Positions 34,977 through 46,800 of a stretch of 53,785 nucleotides of DNA are shown in pieces. The translations under genes were made by a program, and so were the position numbers. The number at the start of each line of letters is the position of its first letter. Positions within the stretch are counted from its first letter, which is position 1. The stretch covers positions 1 to 53,785 of the forward strand of contig PYJA01000114.1 in the NCBI GenBank assembly GCA_003635185.1. Direction: 5' to 3'. The notes beneath the pieces were generated by a model. It did no database searches. It had not been told where the DNA came from and saw only the letters and a program-made list of their open reading frames with translations. This DNA is from Candidatus Poribacteria bacterium. Lineage in GTDB: Bacteria > Poribacteria > WGA-4E > WGA-3G.

Positions 34977-35701
34977 ATGGCACAACAAAGACGAAGGAAA
35001 AATCGAGTAAAAACCAAAGCGGCATACCTGAAACGCGGCGATATGTATAACAGACGACGGGAGTTTACTAAAGCGAAAGCAGCTTTTTTGGAAGTGCTCG
35101 CGATAGATGCAGATGACGTGGACGCGCATCACAATATTGGCATAACCTACATGGCACTTGAGGCACCTGAAACAGCGGCTGCCCACTTCGAGATGGCGCT
35201 CGCCCTGAATCCTAAAATGTCTGAGGTGTATTACAAACTTGGGTACGTTTATGTAGAATTGGAAAGATTTAAAGAGGCGGAGGAGATGTGCACTGCTGCA
35301 CTCGCAGCCGATAGAGATGAAGAAAAGGAAAAGGCACACTACGTCCTCGGACGCGCCTACATCGGACTGGACGCTTACGAAAAGGCACTCCATCATTTTC
35401 AGCAGGCACGCGAGCTTGGACTGGATACCGTAGAGCTTGATTTCTATATCGGGAACACTTACGCTTTCTTGGGCAAATATGATCTGGCACTTGAGCATTT
35501 GCAGAAGTCACTTACCCAGAATCCAGAAATTCCCATGGTACACAATAGCATCGCACTGGTCTACATGAGGCAGGGTAAGTTTGAAGAGGCAGAAGAATAT
35601 ATTACCGACGCGCTTTTGTTAGATCCTAGCTGTGAGTCTACCTACGCAGTTTTGGAACTGTTTGAAAAGGAGCAAAAGGCACAAAAACAGGAGGAAAATA
35701 C

Positions 35702-35705
<4 letters not shown>
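34977..35705 (+). CDS. TPR-repeat protein
   Basis: This 242-residue protein starts at ATG 34977 with SD GGAGAG. The N-terminus is very basic (AQQRRRKNRVKTK), and TPR units fill the rest: about six, including AHHNIGITYMALEAPETAAAHF, VYYKLGYVYVELERFKEAEE and VHNSIALVYMRQGKFEEAEEY. It has no signal peptide, so it is a cytosolic scaffold; the basic tail may bind nucleic acid. The stop overlaps the TTG start of the oxidoreductase (TTGA), so the two are coupled. Confidence 0.87.
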
Positions 35706-37871
<2,166 letters not shown>

Positions 37872-37886
37872 TTCTGCAGGAATCGT

Positions 37887-40745
37887 TCAATATGGAGGAA
37901 GATTCCAGATAAATATCGCACTATAATTATCCCCACTCACAAGGGTTTTACCGTCCGAAGAAAACATCAACGAGTTTATCGGACCTGTATGTCCTTGTAG
38001 GATAGACAACTGGTTGCCCGTGGCAATGTCCCATAGATAAATTGTTCCTTCACTACGCCCGCTTGCAAGTATCTTGTTATCAACAGAGATTGCCATGACG
38101 TTTCTGCCAGACTCTGACCCTTGAATTGAATTGAGTTGCTTGCCCGTAGTGATATCCCATAGATAAATTATCCCATCCCTGTTTTTACTTGCAAGGATTT
38201 TGCCATCAACAGAGAATACCAAAAAAAGAGTATTATCCGATGAAAGACTTAACATCTCGGTCCCAGTACTTGCATCCCAGACTCGGATTGTCCCATCATC
38301 ACTTCCACTTGCGAGCATTTTTCCATTGGGCGTGAATGCAAGCGCATTAATTTTATTTGTATGTCCTTTTAGCCAGAATTGCAACTTTCCATCAGGAATT
38401 TCCCATAATACAATATTAAACGAGGCTCGTTCATTATTTAGGGGAGTGGCAAGCATATAACCGTTCTGAGAAAATACAGTTACGCCATTCGTTCCTCCGC
38501 TAGAATAATATGATGTCCGTTTCTGTCCTGGAGAAAGTTCTCCTTTGTGTGCTTCAATACGATAATCAGATATTTTATCCCCACTATGTGTATTCCAGAC
38601 ACTTAATGATCCATCAACTACACTCTCCCTGACAAACTCATTTTGGGTTTCTTTCCTAAAACTAAAATCTTTTGTAAGTGCAAGGATGTCGTCATCCCTT
38701 GAAAATGCAAATGTAATGAGTCCGAGTTCAATATCTATCTGTTTAGGAAGTGGAGTAAGGTCGCGTGAATCCCAAAACCGAATTTTATTACCAGATTTAC
38801 ATGCTAACATACTTTTATCGTGTGAGTATTTCAACATCCTAAGTCCTCTTGCATGTCCCGTTGAAAAAGAAGACATTTTGTCACCGGTATTAACATCCCA
38901 AATATGAATTTTACCGTCTCCATTCACCCTTGCTATTGTCTTGGAATCTGGCGAAAAAGCCAGGGCAGGGATATCGGTGCCTAATTTGCCACGCAGTGCG
39001 GTTCGAGGCGTTTTTGTGTGAACATCCCAGAACTCTATTTCACCAGAATGTGCTTGAAAAACCATGGTTTTGCTATCGTTAGAAAACGTAATTAAACGTC
39101 CAAATTTTGTCTGAGTAAATGTCTTTAGTAATTGTCCTGTGACAACATCCCATAAACGTAATGGTTCATCAGGTATATAAGCAACAAGAAGAGTACCATC
39201 TGGCGAAATTATCAACTTAAAAACAGGGTTGTTACCACCTTGGAGCGTTTTCAGATGCTTTCCGGTAGCAACATCTTCCAGTCGAATTTCACCATTATCA
39301 TACCCAATTGCAAAAAAACCGTTATGGTTTTTATCAAGATATATATCCCCAGAATCTACTGAACGTCCGCGTAGAGTCAACACAGTTCCACCAAGAAATC
39401 CATAAGAACTATGAACAAATTCCTTTTTCACATTTGTAGTGACATCCCATAAACAAGCTGTGCCATCATGATATACACACAAGATGGTTTTGCAATCTTC
39501 AAAGAATCTTTGTGACACTAAACGCTTATCAAATCCTTTGAAGGATTTCAAAAGTTTTCTGGAGGATATATCCCACAGCAAAATTTTCTCACGCTTTCCA
39601 GTTGCCAAGTATTTGCCGTCTGGTGAGAACGCTAAAATATCTACCTTTGTTGTATGATCGGTAAGCAAGGACAGTCCAGCAGCGGTGCGAGCATCATAAA
39701 GCCAAACGCCGGTAGCACTTGCTGTAGCGATTTGAGTTCCGTCTGGTGAAAAACTCATATACTGTGTGCTTCCTTTGCTGAGACGTGCTTTTGCTCCTTC
39801 CGGCAAATTCCATCGCATATAGTCACCTTTATCAGATAGAAACTGATTAGGTTCCTTGCCTGTACCAGCACCTTTACCAGGATCATCAGTCTCATTTCCC
39901 AGCTGATTTCGGACATCCGGTTTCGCCTCAACATTCAGCACAACAGGTGCATCCATCAGTTCCACTGCCATCTCAGACTGTGCATCTAAACTATAGGGTT
40001 GCTGGAAACGGGCTAAGTGTTGGTTACCTATTCCGAGCATCAACACAATTAAAGCAATACTCGACGCGCCTATCACCCACGGCATCAACGGTTTGCTTCC
40101 TGATGGTGCAGCGGGTTTGGTCCGTTTGACCTTTTGCATGATGTTTTCGGTAAGATTTGGGGATAGTTGGAAGTTGCTAAGTGCTTCTCGTATCATCGGT
40201 TCCTCCTTTTTGAGACGTTGCCGTGCACGGTGAAGACGGAGCTTGATCGCACTTGTAGACACACCTAAAAACCGACTGATCTCTTCAACCGTCATCTCGC
40301 CAAAATAGTGAAGTGTCATCACTGTGCGTTCACTCTCTTTCAGTTTTGCCAGCAGTTTTTTCACCACTTCGCGTTGTGTTTCAACCGTAGTTTTTGCGTG
40401 TTCCTCTGCGACATATCGGGAATATGCGGACTCATCTATCCACTCGGTGTCTGCCCCTTCTAACGATTCAGTTTCAATCCTTTTCTTACGAAGCCATGTG
40501 AGGCATTGGCGGGTTGCAATCACATAGAGCCACCCGGAAAACTGATTTGGGTCTTTTAAAGTTGCCAATTTTTGATAGACTTTGAGAAAGGTGTCTTGTG
40601 TAATCTCTTCAGCGATATGGAAATCGCCTATTTTCCGCCAAGCGAGTGCATGCACCTGCTTTTGATATTTTTCCACCAAACTGACAAAGGCAGTTTCATC
40701 ACCCGCGAGAATTCGGTGGACCAGTTCAACATCTTCGTTTTTCAT
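37887..40745 (-). CDS. ECF sigma factor fused to a membrane segment and 14 WD40-type repeats
   Basis: This 952-residue protein starts at ATG 40745 (GAGG 6 bases upstream). Sigma region 2 (LVEKYQKQVHALAWRKIGD, AEEITQDTFLKVYQKL, QFSGWLYVIATRQCLTWLR) and region 4 (LKESERTVMTLHYFGEMTVE, FLGVSTSAIKLRLHRARQRL) fill the first 185 residues. One membrane helix follows (PWVIGASSIALIVLMLGIG, about 222-240), then a Gly/Pro/Asp linker. About 600 residues hold 14 repeats ending in VWLYD, ILLWD, IHIWD, IYLWD and similar: two seven-blade propellers. The sigma part would face the cytoplasm and the propellers outside. No anti-sigma gene is adjacent, so sensing and promoter recognition seem joined in one chain. 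Confidence 0.9.
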   Translation of the reverse strand: MKNEDVELVHRILAGDETAFVSLVEKYQKQVHALAWRKIGDFHIAEEITQDTFLKVYQKLATLKDPNQFSGWLYVIATRQCLTWLRKKRIETESLEGADTEWIDESAYSRYVAEEHAKTTVETQREVVKKLLAKLKESERTVMTLHYFGEMTVEEISRFLGVSTSAIKLRLHRARQRLKKEEPMIREALSNFQLSPNLTENIMQKVKRTKPAAPSGSKPLMPWVIGASSIALIVLMLGIGNQHLARFQQPYSLDAQSEMAVELMDAPVVLNVEAKPDVRNQLGNETDDPGKGAGTGKEPNQFLSDKGDYMRWNLPEGAKARLSKGSTQYMSFSPDGTQIATASATGVWLYDARTAAGLSLLTDHTTKVDILAFSPDGKYLATGKREKILLWDISSRKLLKSFKGFDKRLVSQRFFEDCKTILCVYHDGTACLWDVTTNVKKEFVHSSYGFLGGTVLTLRGRSVDSGDIYLDKNHNGFFAIGYDNGEIRLEDVATGKHLKTLQGGNNPVFKLIISPDGTLLVAYIPDEPLRLWDVVTGQLLKTFTQTKFGRLITFSNDSKTMVFQAHSGEIEFWDVHTKTPRTALRGKLGTDIPALAFSPDSKTIARVNGDGKIHIWDVNTGDKMSSFSTGHARGLRMLKYSHDKSMLACKSGNKIRFWDSRDLTPLPKQIDIELGLITFAFSRDDDILALTKDFSFRKETQNEFVRESVVDGSLSVWNTHSGDKISDYRIEAHKGELSPGQKRTSYYSSGGTNGVTVFSQNGYMLATPLNNERASFNIVLWEIPDGKLQFWLKGHTNKINALAFTPNGKMLASGSDDGTIRVWDASTGTEMLSLSSDNTLFLVFSVDGKILASKNRDGIIYLWDITTGKQLNSIQGSESGRNVMAISVDNKILASGRSEGTIYLWDIATGNQLSILQGHTGPINSLMFSSDGKTLVSGDNYSAIFIWNLPPY

Positions 40746-40774
40746 CAGACACCTCAAGAAAGTGATAAATTGCT

Positions 40775-40888
40775 TATAGTGAAATCCACAATTACCTGGA
40801 CATTGGCGAGGTTAGGAAACCTCGCCAGCGTTATGGTGTGGAAATTGTTGTTCATTGAAATGTCCACATATTTTTGGATTTTACTATA
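40775..40888. mobile_element. MITE, family TATAGTAAAATCC, copy C
   Basis: A 114-bp element beginning TATAGTGAAATCCACAATTA and ending TTGGATTTTACTATA, with the central palindrome GGCGAGGTTAGGAAACCTCGCC. It lies 30 bases upstream of the sigma-WD40 start and so occupies the place where its promoter should be. Confidence 0.72.
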
Positions 40889-41198
40889 ATGTCTTATCAA
40901 TATATAGTGACGCGGGTTAGGTGTTAAATGGTTACATAATTCTGTAAAAGAGTTTTGATGTGTTAAATTTGTTCAGTAGAAACGGCAAGAAATTGCCTTG
41001 GAAAGTTTACCGATTAGATATTTTAGCAAAAATTCCTGAACCCACGCAACAATAAAGGAGAACGATCAGGGAACAGCAATCGGCCTTGATTAACACCCTG
41101 GATTCTGGTACAATAACTCAAGTTGCGTCACATTCCGTGTCCAGATGGTTTCAGATTTTACTATGGACGCGAACAGTGCCGATGCAAAGGAGAGAAAA
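40889..41198. other. Noncoding divergent region between the sigma-WD40 and AAA genes
   Basis: No gene is supported. An in-frame extension of the AAA gene upstream to 41145 lacks a ribosome site. The stretch is AT-rich up to about 41040, and I see no clear promoter hexamers. Confidence 0.4.
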
Positions 41199-42797
41199 AT
41201 GAGACGTTTTGAAACCCGAGGTCCCGTAAATCCGCAGAAGAATTACGTCGTTTCACGATCAGAAGAGACCGCTGATTTTATCAATCGCATTAAAGAGGGG
41301 CGTTATATTGTTCTCTTCGCACCACGGCAGACTGGCAAAACTACCTTTTTCCGCCGCGCGCTTGACATGCTCTCAACAGAAGACCCAAACTACTTCCCAA
41401 TTCAATTAGATTTCCAAATACTGCGCAATGTCTCACCTAATGTTTTTTACGAACGGTTCTATCAGCTGATCCGTGGTCAAATAGAAACTGTTTTACGCCA
41501 GCGTGGAAAGAACGCATCCGGGGAACTAACGCAATTTTTGGAGCGGACACAACTCACTGACTCTTTTTCAATGCTGCAATTCTTTAAGCAGCTTGAAAAT
41601 TTACTTGGAAATCCACATATTGTGGTTCTTATAGACGAATTCGATGGCATTCCTGAGACAGTTATCAGTGATTTTCTTTATACGCTGCGTCACATCTATC
41701 TTTCTAATGAACTTCGCTGCCCATATAGTATCGGCATTGTCGGTGTTAAAAGTATCACGCAGTTAAACTATGACCGATCGATTTCGCCTTTCAATATCCA
41801 AGATGATTTCAACTTACCCAACTTCACGCTCGAACAGGTGCAGGAACTGTTATCACAGTATACCGAAGAAATTGGACAAACTTTTACCCCAGAAGTAATT
41901 GAAATGTTGCATAGACAGACAGGTGGACAGCCCTTTCTCGTTAATCGGTTCGCACAGATTCTTACAGAGGAATCGGATATTCCGAAAACTGAAACGATTC
42001 GCTTGGAACATTTTCTAACGGCACATGCACAAATGTTGGAAGAACAGAATATCAATATAACTCATTTGCTTACCAATATACGCAGAAATCCAAACTTTAA
42101 AAGGGGGCTGATGAAAATTATCTCTTATGAAAGAGGTATGAAATTCAGTTTGGATGATGAGATTATTAATGAACTTGCCACTTACGGTGTCATTGCCAAA
42201 GGCACTGATGGCATGTGTGAGATTATTAATCCGGTTTACCAACATCGTATCATGCAAGCATTCACCCCTTTAATTAACGGACTTGAACACGATTATTTTC
42301 CGGAAGACATCGATTTTGAGGATTACCTCGCTCCTACAGGACATATTGATTTAGAACGGCTCCTTGATAATTTCAGCAACTTTATCGCTCGCGTCGGTTT
42401 TCGTATACTCCAAGTGCCAGACACACCGCAAGAATTTGTCGGACAGGACCTCCTTTACACCTATCTTGACCAGTTCGTCAGCATCGTACGCGGTGCTATG
42501 TTCCTTGAAGTGCAAACAGGACGCGGTAGAATGGATCTCGTCATTTTTCACAATGGACGAAAATATATTGTGGAAACAAAGATATGGGAAGGCGAAAAAC
42601 GTTATCAAGCCGGTAAACAGCAGCTCAGGGCATATCTCAAATTGGAAAAAGCATTAGAAGGTTACTACGTAGTCTTTGATCATCGCGAAAACCCAACACC
42701 CCTCGTTGAATCAGAAACAGAAGAAGATGTGAGGGTCCGTAGTTACGTGATCCCTGTGATACAGGAACGGCCTTCATCTACAACATCCGAAAAATAA
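41199..42797 (+). CDS. AAA ATPase fused to a PD-(D/E)XK nuclease-like domain
   Basis: This 532-residue protein starts at ATG 41199 after AAAGGAGAG. Walker A is APRQTGKTT (residues 41-49) and Walker B is VVLIDEFD near 147; the ATPase resembles the archaeal-type AAA-14/AAA-like group. The C-terminal 120 residues have the nuclease pattern: a leading Glu (MFLEVQTGRGRMDLVIF, with Asp) and ExK in KYIVETKIWEG, followed by a Gln-rich helix and a strand. Such fusions are frequent in some uncultured phyla and related to DUF1703-type proteins. The function is unknown; a role in DNA transactions or mobile elements is inferred. Confidence 0.82.
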   Translation: MRRFETRGPVNPQKNYVVSRSEETADFINRIKEGRYIVLFAPRQTGKTTFFRRALDMLSTEDPNYFPIQLDFQILRNVSPNVFYERFYQLIRGQIETVLRQRGKNASGELTQFLERTQLTDSFSMLQFFKQLENLLGNPHIVVLIDEFDGIPETVISDFLYTLRHIYLSNELRCPYSIGIVGVKSITQLNYDRSISPFNIQDDFNLPNFTLEQVQELLSQYTEEIGQTFTPEVIEMLHRQTGGQPFLVNRFAQILTEESDIPKTETIRLEHFLTAHAQMLEEQNINITHLLTNIRRNPNFKRGLMKIISYERGMKFSLDDEIINELATYGVIAKGTDGMCEIINPVYQHRIMQAFTPLINGLEHDYFPEDIDFEDYLAPTGHIDLERLLDNFSNFIARVGFRILQVPDTPQEFVGQDLLYTYLDQFVSIVRGAMFLEVQTGRGRMDLVIFHNGRKYIVETKIWEGEKRYQAGKQQLRAYLKLEKALEGYYVVFDHRENPTPLVESETEEDVRVRSYVIPVIQERPSSTTSEK

Positions 42798-42867
42798 TAC
42801 CGAAAGTTATATCGTCTGTCAGATTGAGTGGGTGAAACCCAACGGACAATCTATTATAACTCTAACT

Positions 42868-43074
42868 CTAATTCTCCGAAATCCAATCCGCTGTAGCTTC
42901 CGCAAATTCCTTAGAAAGCTCTTCAGATATGGTCTGTTCAAGCAGCTGAATCAGATCCTCTCGGAATTTTACCCAATCATCACCACGACGGGTAAACCGA
43001 TGCAGCCCAGCAATTTCAACAAACATTGTATCCTGTGGTTCAGACATTGATTCAAGATAGCGATCAACTTGCAT
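42868..43074 (-). CDS. Small hypothetical protein
   Basis: The 68-codon frame has a good ribosome site (GAGG, 7 bases) and a compositionally normal, acidic, helical product (FREDLIQLLEQTISEELSKEFAEATADW). No domain is recognised. It is convergent with the AAA gene. A partial MITE palindrome lies just upstream (43104-43138). Confidence 0.5.
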   Translation of the reverse strand: MQVDRYLESMSEPQDTMFVEIAGLHRFTRRGDDWVKFREDLIQLLEQTISEELSKEFAEATADWISEN

Positions 43075-43103
43075 TTTTTCACCTCATTATAATTTCCGTT
43101 CTA

Positions 43104-43138
43104 TCGGTTCGGTTAGGAAACCGAATCTACCGGGAGTG
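43104..43138. repeat. Partial copy of the TATAGTAAAATCC MITE core
   Basis: The palindrome CGGTTCGGTTAGGAAACCG and the following CTACCGGGAGTGT resemble the right half of the copy at 25622 (AACCGCATCTACCAGGGAGTGT). The terminal repeats are missing. Another core fragment, GTAGGTTCGGTTTCCTAACC, is at 49652-49671. Confidence 0.5.
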
Positions 43139-43201
43139 TTGTCCCACAAACTAAAAGTTTATGCTACAGAAGTGTCCTTATTAATTGTAGGTTTTATATA
43201 T

Positions 43202-43888
43202 CTATGATGCTTGCATCCATTCGTGGATTTCCCAATCTGTTTCAAGAGCTTTTTGACGGAGTGCTTTGCTCGGATTGACAGCGACAGGATTCCCCACGGC
43301 TTCCAACATCGCCAGATCAGATTGACTATCACTATACGCATAGCAGACATCAAGGGATATGCCTGCTTGTTCAGCGAATTCTTTCAGCACAATTGCCTTT
43401 TGTTCTCCGATTAGGGGTTCAGTTGTAAGTTCGCCAGTAAACTTTCCATTTTGTTCTGCAAGCTTAGCTGCTAAAACAGAATCTACTCCAAAGAATTCGG
43501 CAATCGGTTGAACAATAAAATCAAGCGAACCCGTTAGGAGAACAACATGGTCTCCTTGCTCTCTATGCTCCTCAATTTGCGAAATCGCCTCAGGAAATAT
43601 CTTTTGACGCAAGTAATTCTGAAACATATCTGTTGCTAATGCCTTTACCGTTGCTGCATCCATGTTACGATAATTCCGATAGAAGACCTGATTAAATCTT
43701 TCCCTGCTAATCCGATCAAGGATAAGATAGTACACAATCTTCGGGAGGAAACCAATAATCCAGAAAAATTTATGGATCGGAGACAACGCGGAAGTCCGCA
43801 GCCAGATGTAACAATGTGCAATGGTAGAACTCAGCAACGTGCCGTCTACATCAAAAAACGCGATAGATTTTTTCTCAAGCGATTCCAT
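43202..43888 (-). CDS. HAD-IB family phosphatase
   Basis: This 228-residue hydrolase has motif I FFDVDGTLL (nucleophile and acid Asp), motif II LLTGSLDF, and motif III YSDSQSDLAML, typical of the HAD-IB (SerB-like) subfamily. Substrates in this group include phosphoserine, lysophosphatidic acid and other phospholipid headgroups. It starts 8 bases after the 1417-residue lipid megaenzyme gene on the same strand, so a phosphatidate- or lysophosphatidate-like substrate made by that protein is a reasonable inference. Confidence 0.88.
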   Translation of the reverse strand: MESLEKKSIAFFDVDGTLLSSTIAHCYIWLRTSALSPIHKFFWIIGFLPKIVYYLILDRISRERFNQVFYRNYRNMDAATVKALATDMFQNYLRQKIFPEAISQIEEHREQGDHVVLLTGSLDFIVQPIAEFFGVDSVLAAKLAEQNGKFTGELTTEPLIGEQKAIVLKEFAEQAGISLDVCYAYSDSQSDLAMLEAVGNPVAVNPSKALRQKALETDWEIHEWMQAS

Positions 43889-43896
43889 CTTAAATC

Positions 43897-46800
43897 CTAA
43901 TCGAATGTTTCTCTAAGTTTAGCAACTCGGTTTTCAAGTTCAGTCAAAAATTTCTGGTATATCTCCGAGTTCTCCGTAATGTCTTCCGATTTTTGTGAAA
44001 CTTCAAATAGAAGTGGTTCGCCAAAAACGATCTGAATTGGATGTTTTTTCGGAATGTTTTGTCCTTTGGGAAGCACTTCAAAAGTGCCTTTTATATAAGT
44101 AGGGATAATCGGTACTTGCTGTCCATAAATCAGAAGGCTAAGGATACCTGGTTTGAAAGGCTGCAGTTTCCCATCAAGTGAACGCGTGCCTTCAGGGAAA
44201 ATTAGCAATCCACTGTTTTGTTCTGTCACTTCATTAGCCATTCGCAAATCCTTCAGAAACTGTGAGAAGTTGCCATCCCGTTCAATCGGAAGCGCATTGA
44301 GACAATTGTGTGCGAACCATCCTTGGAACCGATTACCGAACCAGTAATCCCGCGCGGCAAGTGTCCACAATCGGTGTGAATCCTGTCCGAGCGCGGTGAT
44401 AACTGTCAAGGTATCTAAATGACTTGTGTGGTTCGGTGTAATAATGTAAGGTTTATCTTGGGGGATATTCTCAAGTCCGTAACACTCAAACGAAAAACGG
44501 TGTCGGTAGATACTTCGAATACCAGCACGAAATGCGCGCGCATACCAATGCGGTTTTTCACGGAGTTTCAAGGGTTTTGCCGCTGTTTCGGACGATTTTA
44601 CAGATTCAGTTTTTTCAAAAACCTGTGTTAATTCAACAACATCCTTCACCGTCTGCAAATTAGCGAGCATTGCATCAGGAATTGTTTGGCCAAGGCGAGA
44701 TTCAAGGAGCATCAGTAGGTCAAGTCGTGTGAGCGAATCAAGCCCAAGATCAGTGTCCAAACGGCTATCAAGGTGAATCTTGTGAGCAGGCATACGTGCT
44801 AATTTGGCAAGTGGAGACAAAATCTCTTCTGGGATATTTTCTGTCGACTGTGCGTCATCTTGTCCACTTTGCTGAACAGAGGCTTGTTCGTCTGCCAGAT
44901 ATTCCACTAATTGTGCTTTAACGCGCGGACGATCAATTGTTCCGTTCTCAGTCTTTGGCAAAGCATCTTGAAACAGATGTGATTTGTGAAATTGTTGGTA
45001 ACTCGGCAGCTGCTTTGCGGTTTTCTGTAGATGATTCTGGATTTCTGCTTTAGTCGTCGCGTTATTGGCTGTTGGTACAATCACCGCATGGATAGCAGTA
45101 TCAGAACCGTCTTCGTAAGGAATGCCAACGACACACAACTCAGAAATAGCTGGGTTGTTCTGATACAGTGCCTCCAATTCAATAGGATAAATGTTTTTCC
45201 CAGAAGCAGGCACAATAATATCTTTACAATGCCCCGTGAGATAAAGATAACCGTCTGCATCAATATGGCCAAGGTCACCCGTGTAGAGCCAACCATCACG
45301 AATTGCTTTTTCGGTGGCATGCGGATTTTCATAGTAGCCTTTCATATTACTGGGGCCCTTAGCAATAATTTCGCCGATACCATCACTATCCGGGTTTGCA
45401 ATATCAAATTCTACGCCTTCCACCGCTGTACCAACGGACCCACGTTTGCTATTTAGATAAGGATTGACACTAAGCACAGGAGCGGTCTCGGTCATGCCGT
45501 AGCCTTGATAAAGTGTCAATCCAAATTTTTGAAATCCATCATAAACTGTATCGGAAAGCGCAGCACCGCCACTGACAAGGACGCGCACGTGCCCCCCCAT
45601 AACTGTTTGTACTTTTTCAGCTAAAGTTTCTCCAGATACATCTTCTCGCGATGCCTGCCGCTCAATAGTACTTTGAAGCATCTGAAAAAGTCTTGGCACC
45701 CCAATAAATGCGGTAGTCTTATCCTCACGCATCGTTTTGAGAAGTGTTGTCGGTCGGAGCGCATTGACATAAGTAGCAGTATTACCACTATATAGCGCCA
45801 TCAACAGACTGCATGAGAAACTCAGGGCATGATACAAGGGGAGTGCTGACAAAATCCGTTCTTCATCTGTAGGTGGCAATGCCTTTGCTACTGCTTGTAC
45901 GTTTGAAATAAAGCCGCCATGTGTTAGCATTGCACCTTTAGCATCTACTGTCGTGCCCATTGTGAAAATTATAGATGCGACGGTATCAGGGGTGATCTCT
46001 ACGTTGGGGAAATCTGTTGGGATTTCTTCATCTGAATCATGTATCTCATTGAACTTATTGATATTTTGCAACGGGATATTAGCATCAATCAGTTGTGTGT
46101 TTGACTTAGCTAAAACAATATCGGATGCTAAGATTGCTTTCGCGGTAGTAAACTCAGCAATGGCAATTATTTCGCGTGTAGGTGTCTGCGCGTCAAGCGG
46201 AACAACTGCACAGCCAATTTGCGATGCGGCAAGGTAAGCGATGCACCATTCCGGTTGGTTTTCCGAGACTAAAACAACCCTATCACCTTTCTGTAGACCG
46301 CTCTTCCATAATTGGAACGATGCTTGGCGTGAACGTGCGTGGGTTTCTTTATATGTATATCGCTCCCATTCATCATCGTTTACCATTTGTAGGGCAATTT
46401 TATCGGGAATACGTTTTGCCTGAATCTCAATTAAATCCACAATTGTTTGTGGAGAGATACTGTCAATTGGGTTTGGTGCTGGAGCAGGGAACTCATCTGC
46501 TTTTTCATGGGAGGATGTTTTTTTTTGCTTTGGCGTATCCGATGTTTCGTCCTCAATTTTAAGGACATGGCGCTTAATACCCGGGATGTGAATTTTCTGG
46601 AAATACTGCTGCCAATGAATTTGTGAAACATCAAACCCGAAGTGCTGCTGCTCTTCAGGTGAAAGTGCTTCGTAAAGTCCCCGCATCTTGTCAGTTTCAA
46701 ATTCAAAGTTCGTTCGGGTGTAAGGTGCGTAAATTCGGATGTAATGGAGTAATGCTTTAATACTGCTCTGCTTTACAATGAGTTTACGGCGGCGGCGTTT

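Noticed and set aside
34908..35498. A 196-codon frame on the minus strand opposite the TPR gene.
   Set aside because: It is the mirror of TPR repeats. It lacks a ribosome site and any family similarity.
37887..41198. Search for an anti-sigma factor next to the sigma-WD40 gene.
   Set aside because: Neither neighbour (tgt or AAA-nuclease) has a zinc-finger or membrane anti-sigma pattern.
40889..41198. Upstream in-frame extension of the AAA gene to 41145.
   Set aside because: ATG 41199 has a proper ribosome site and the conserved domain begins there.
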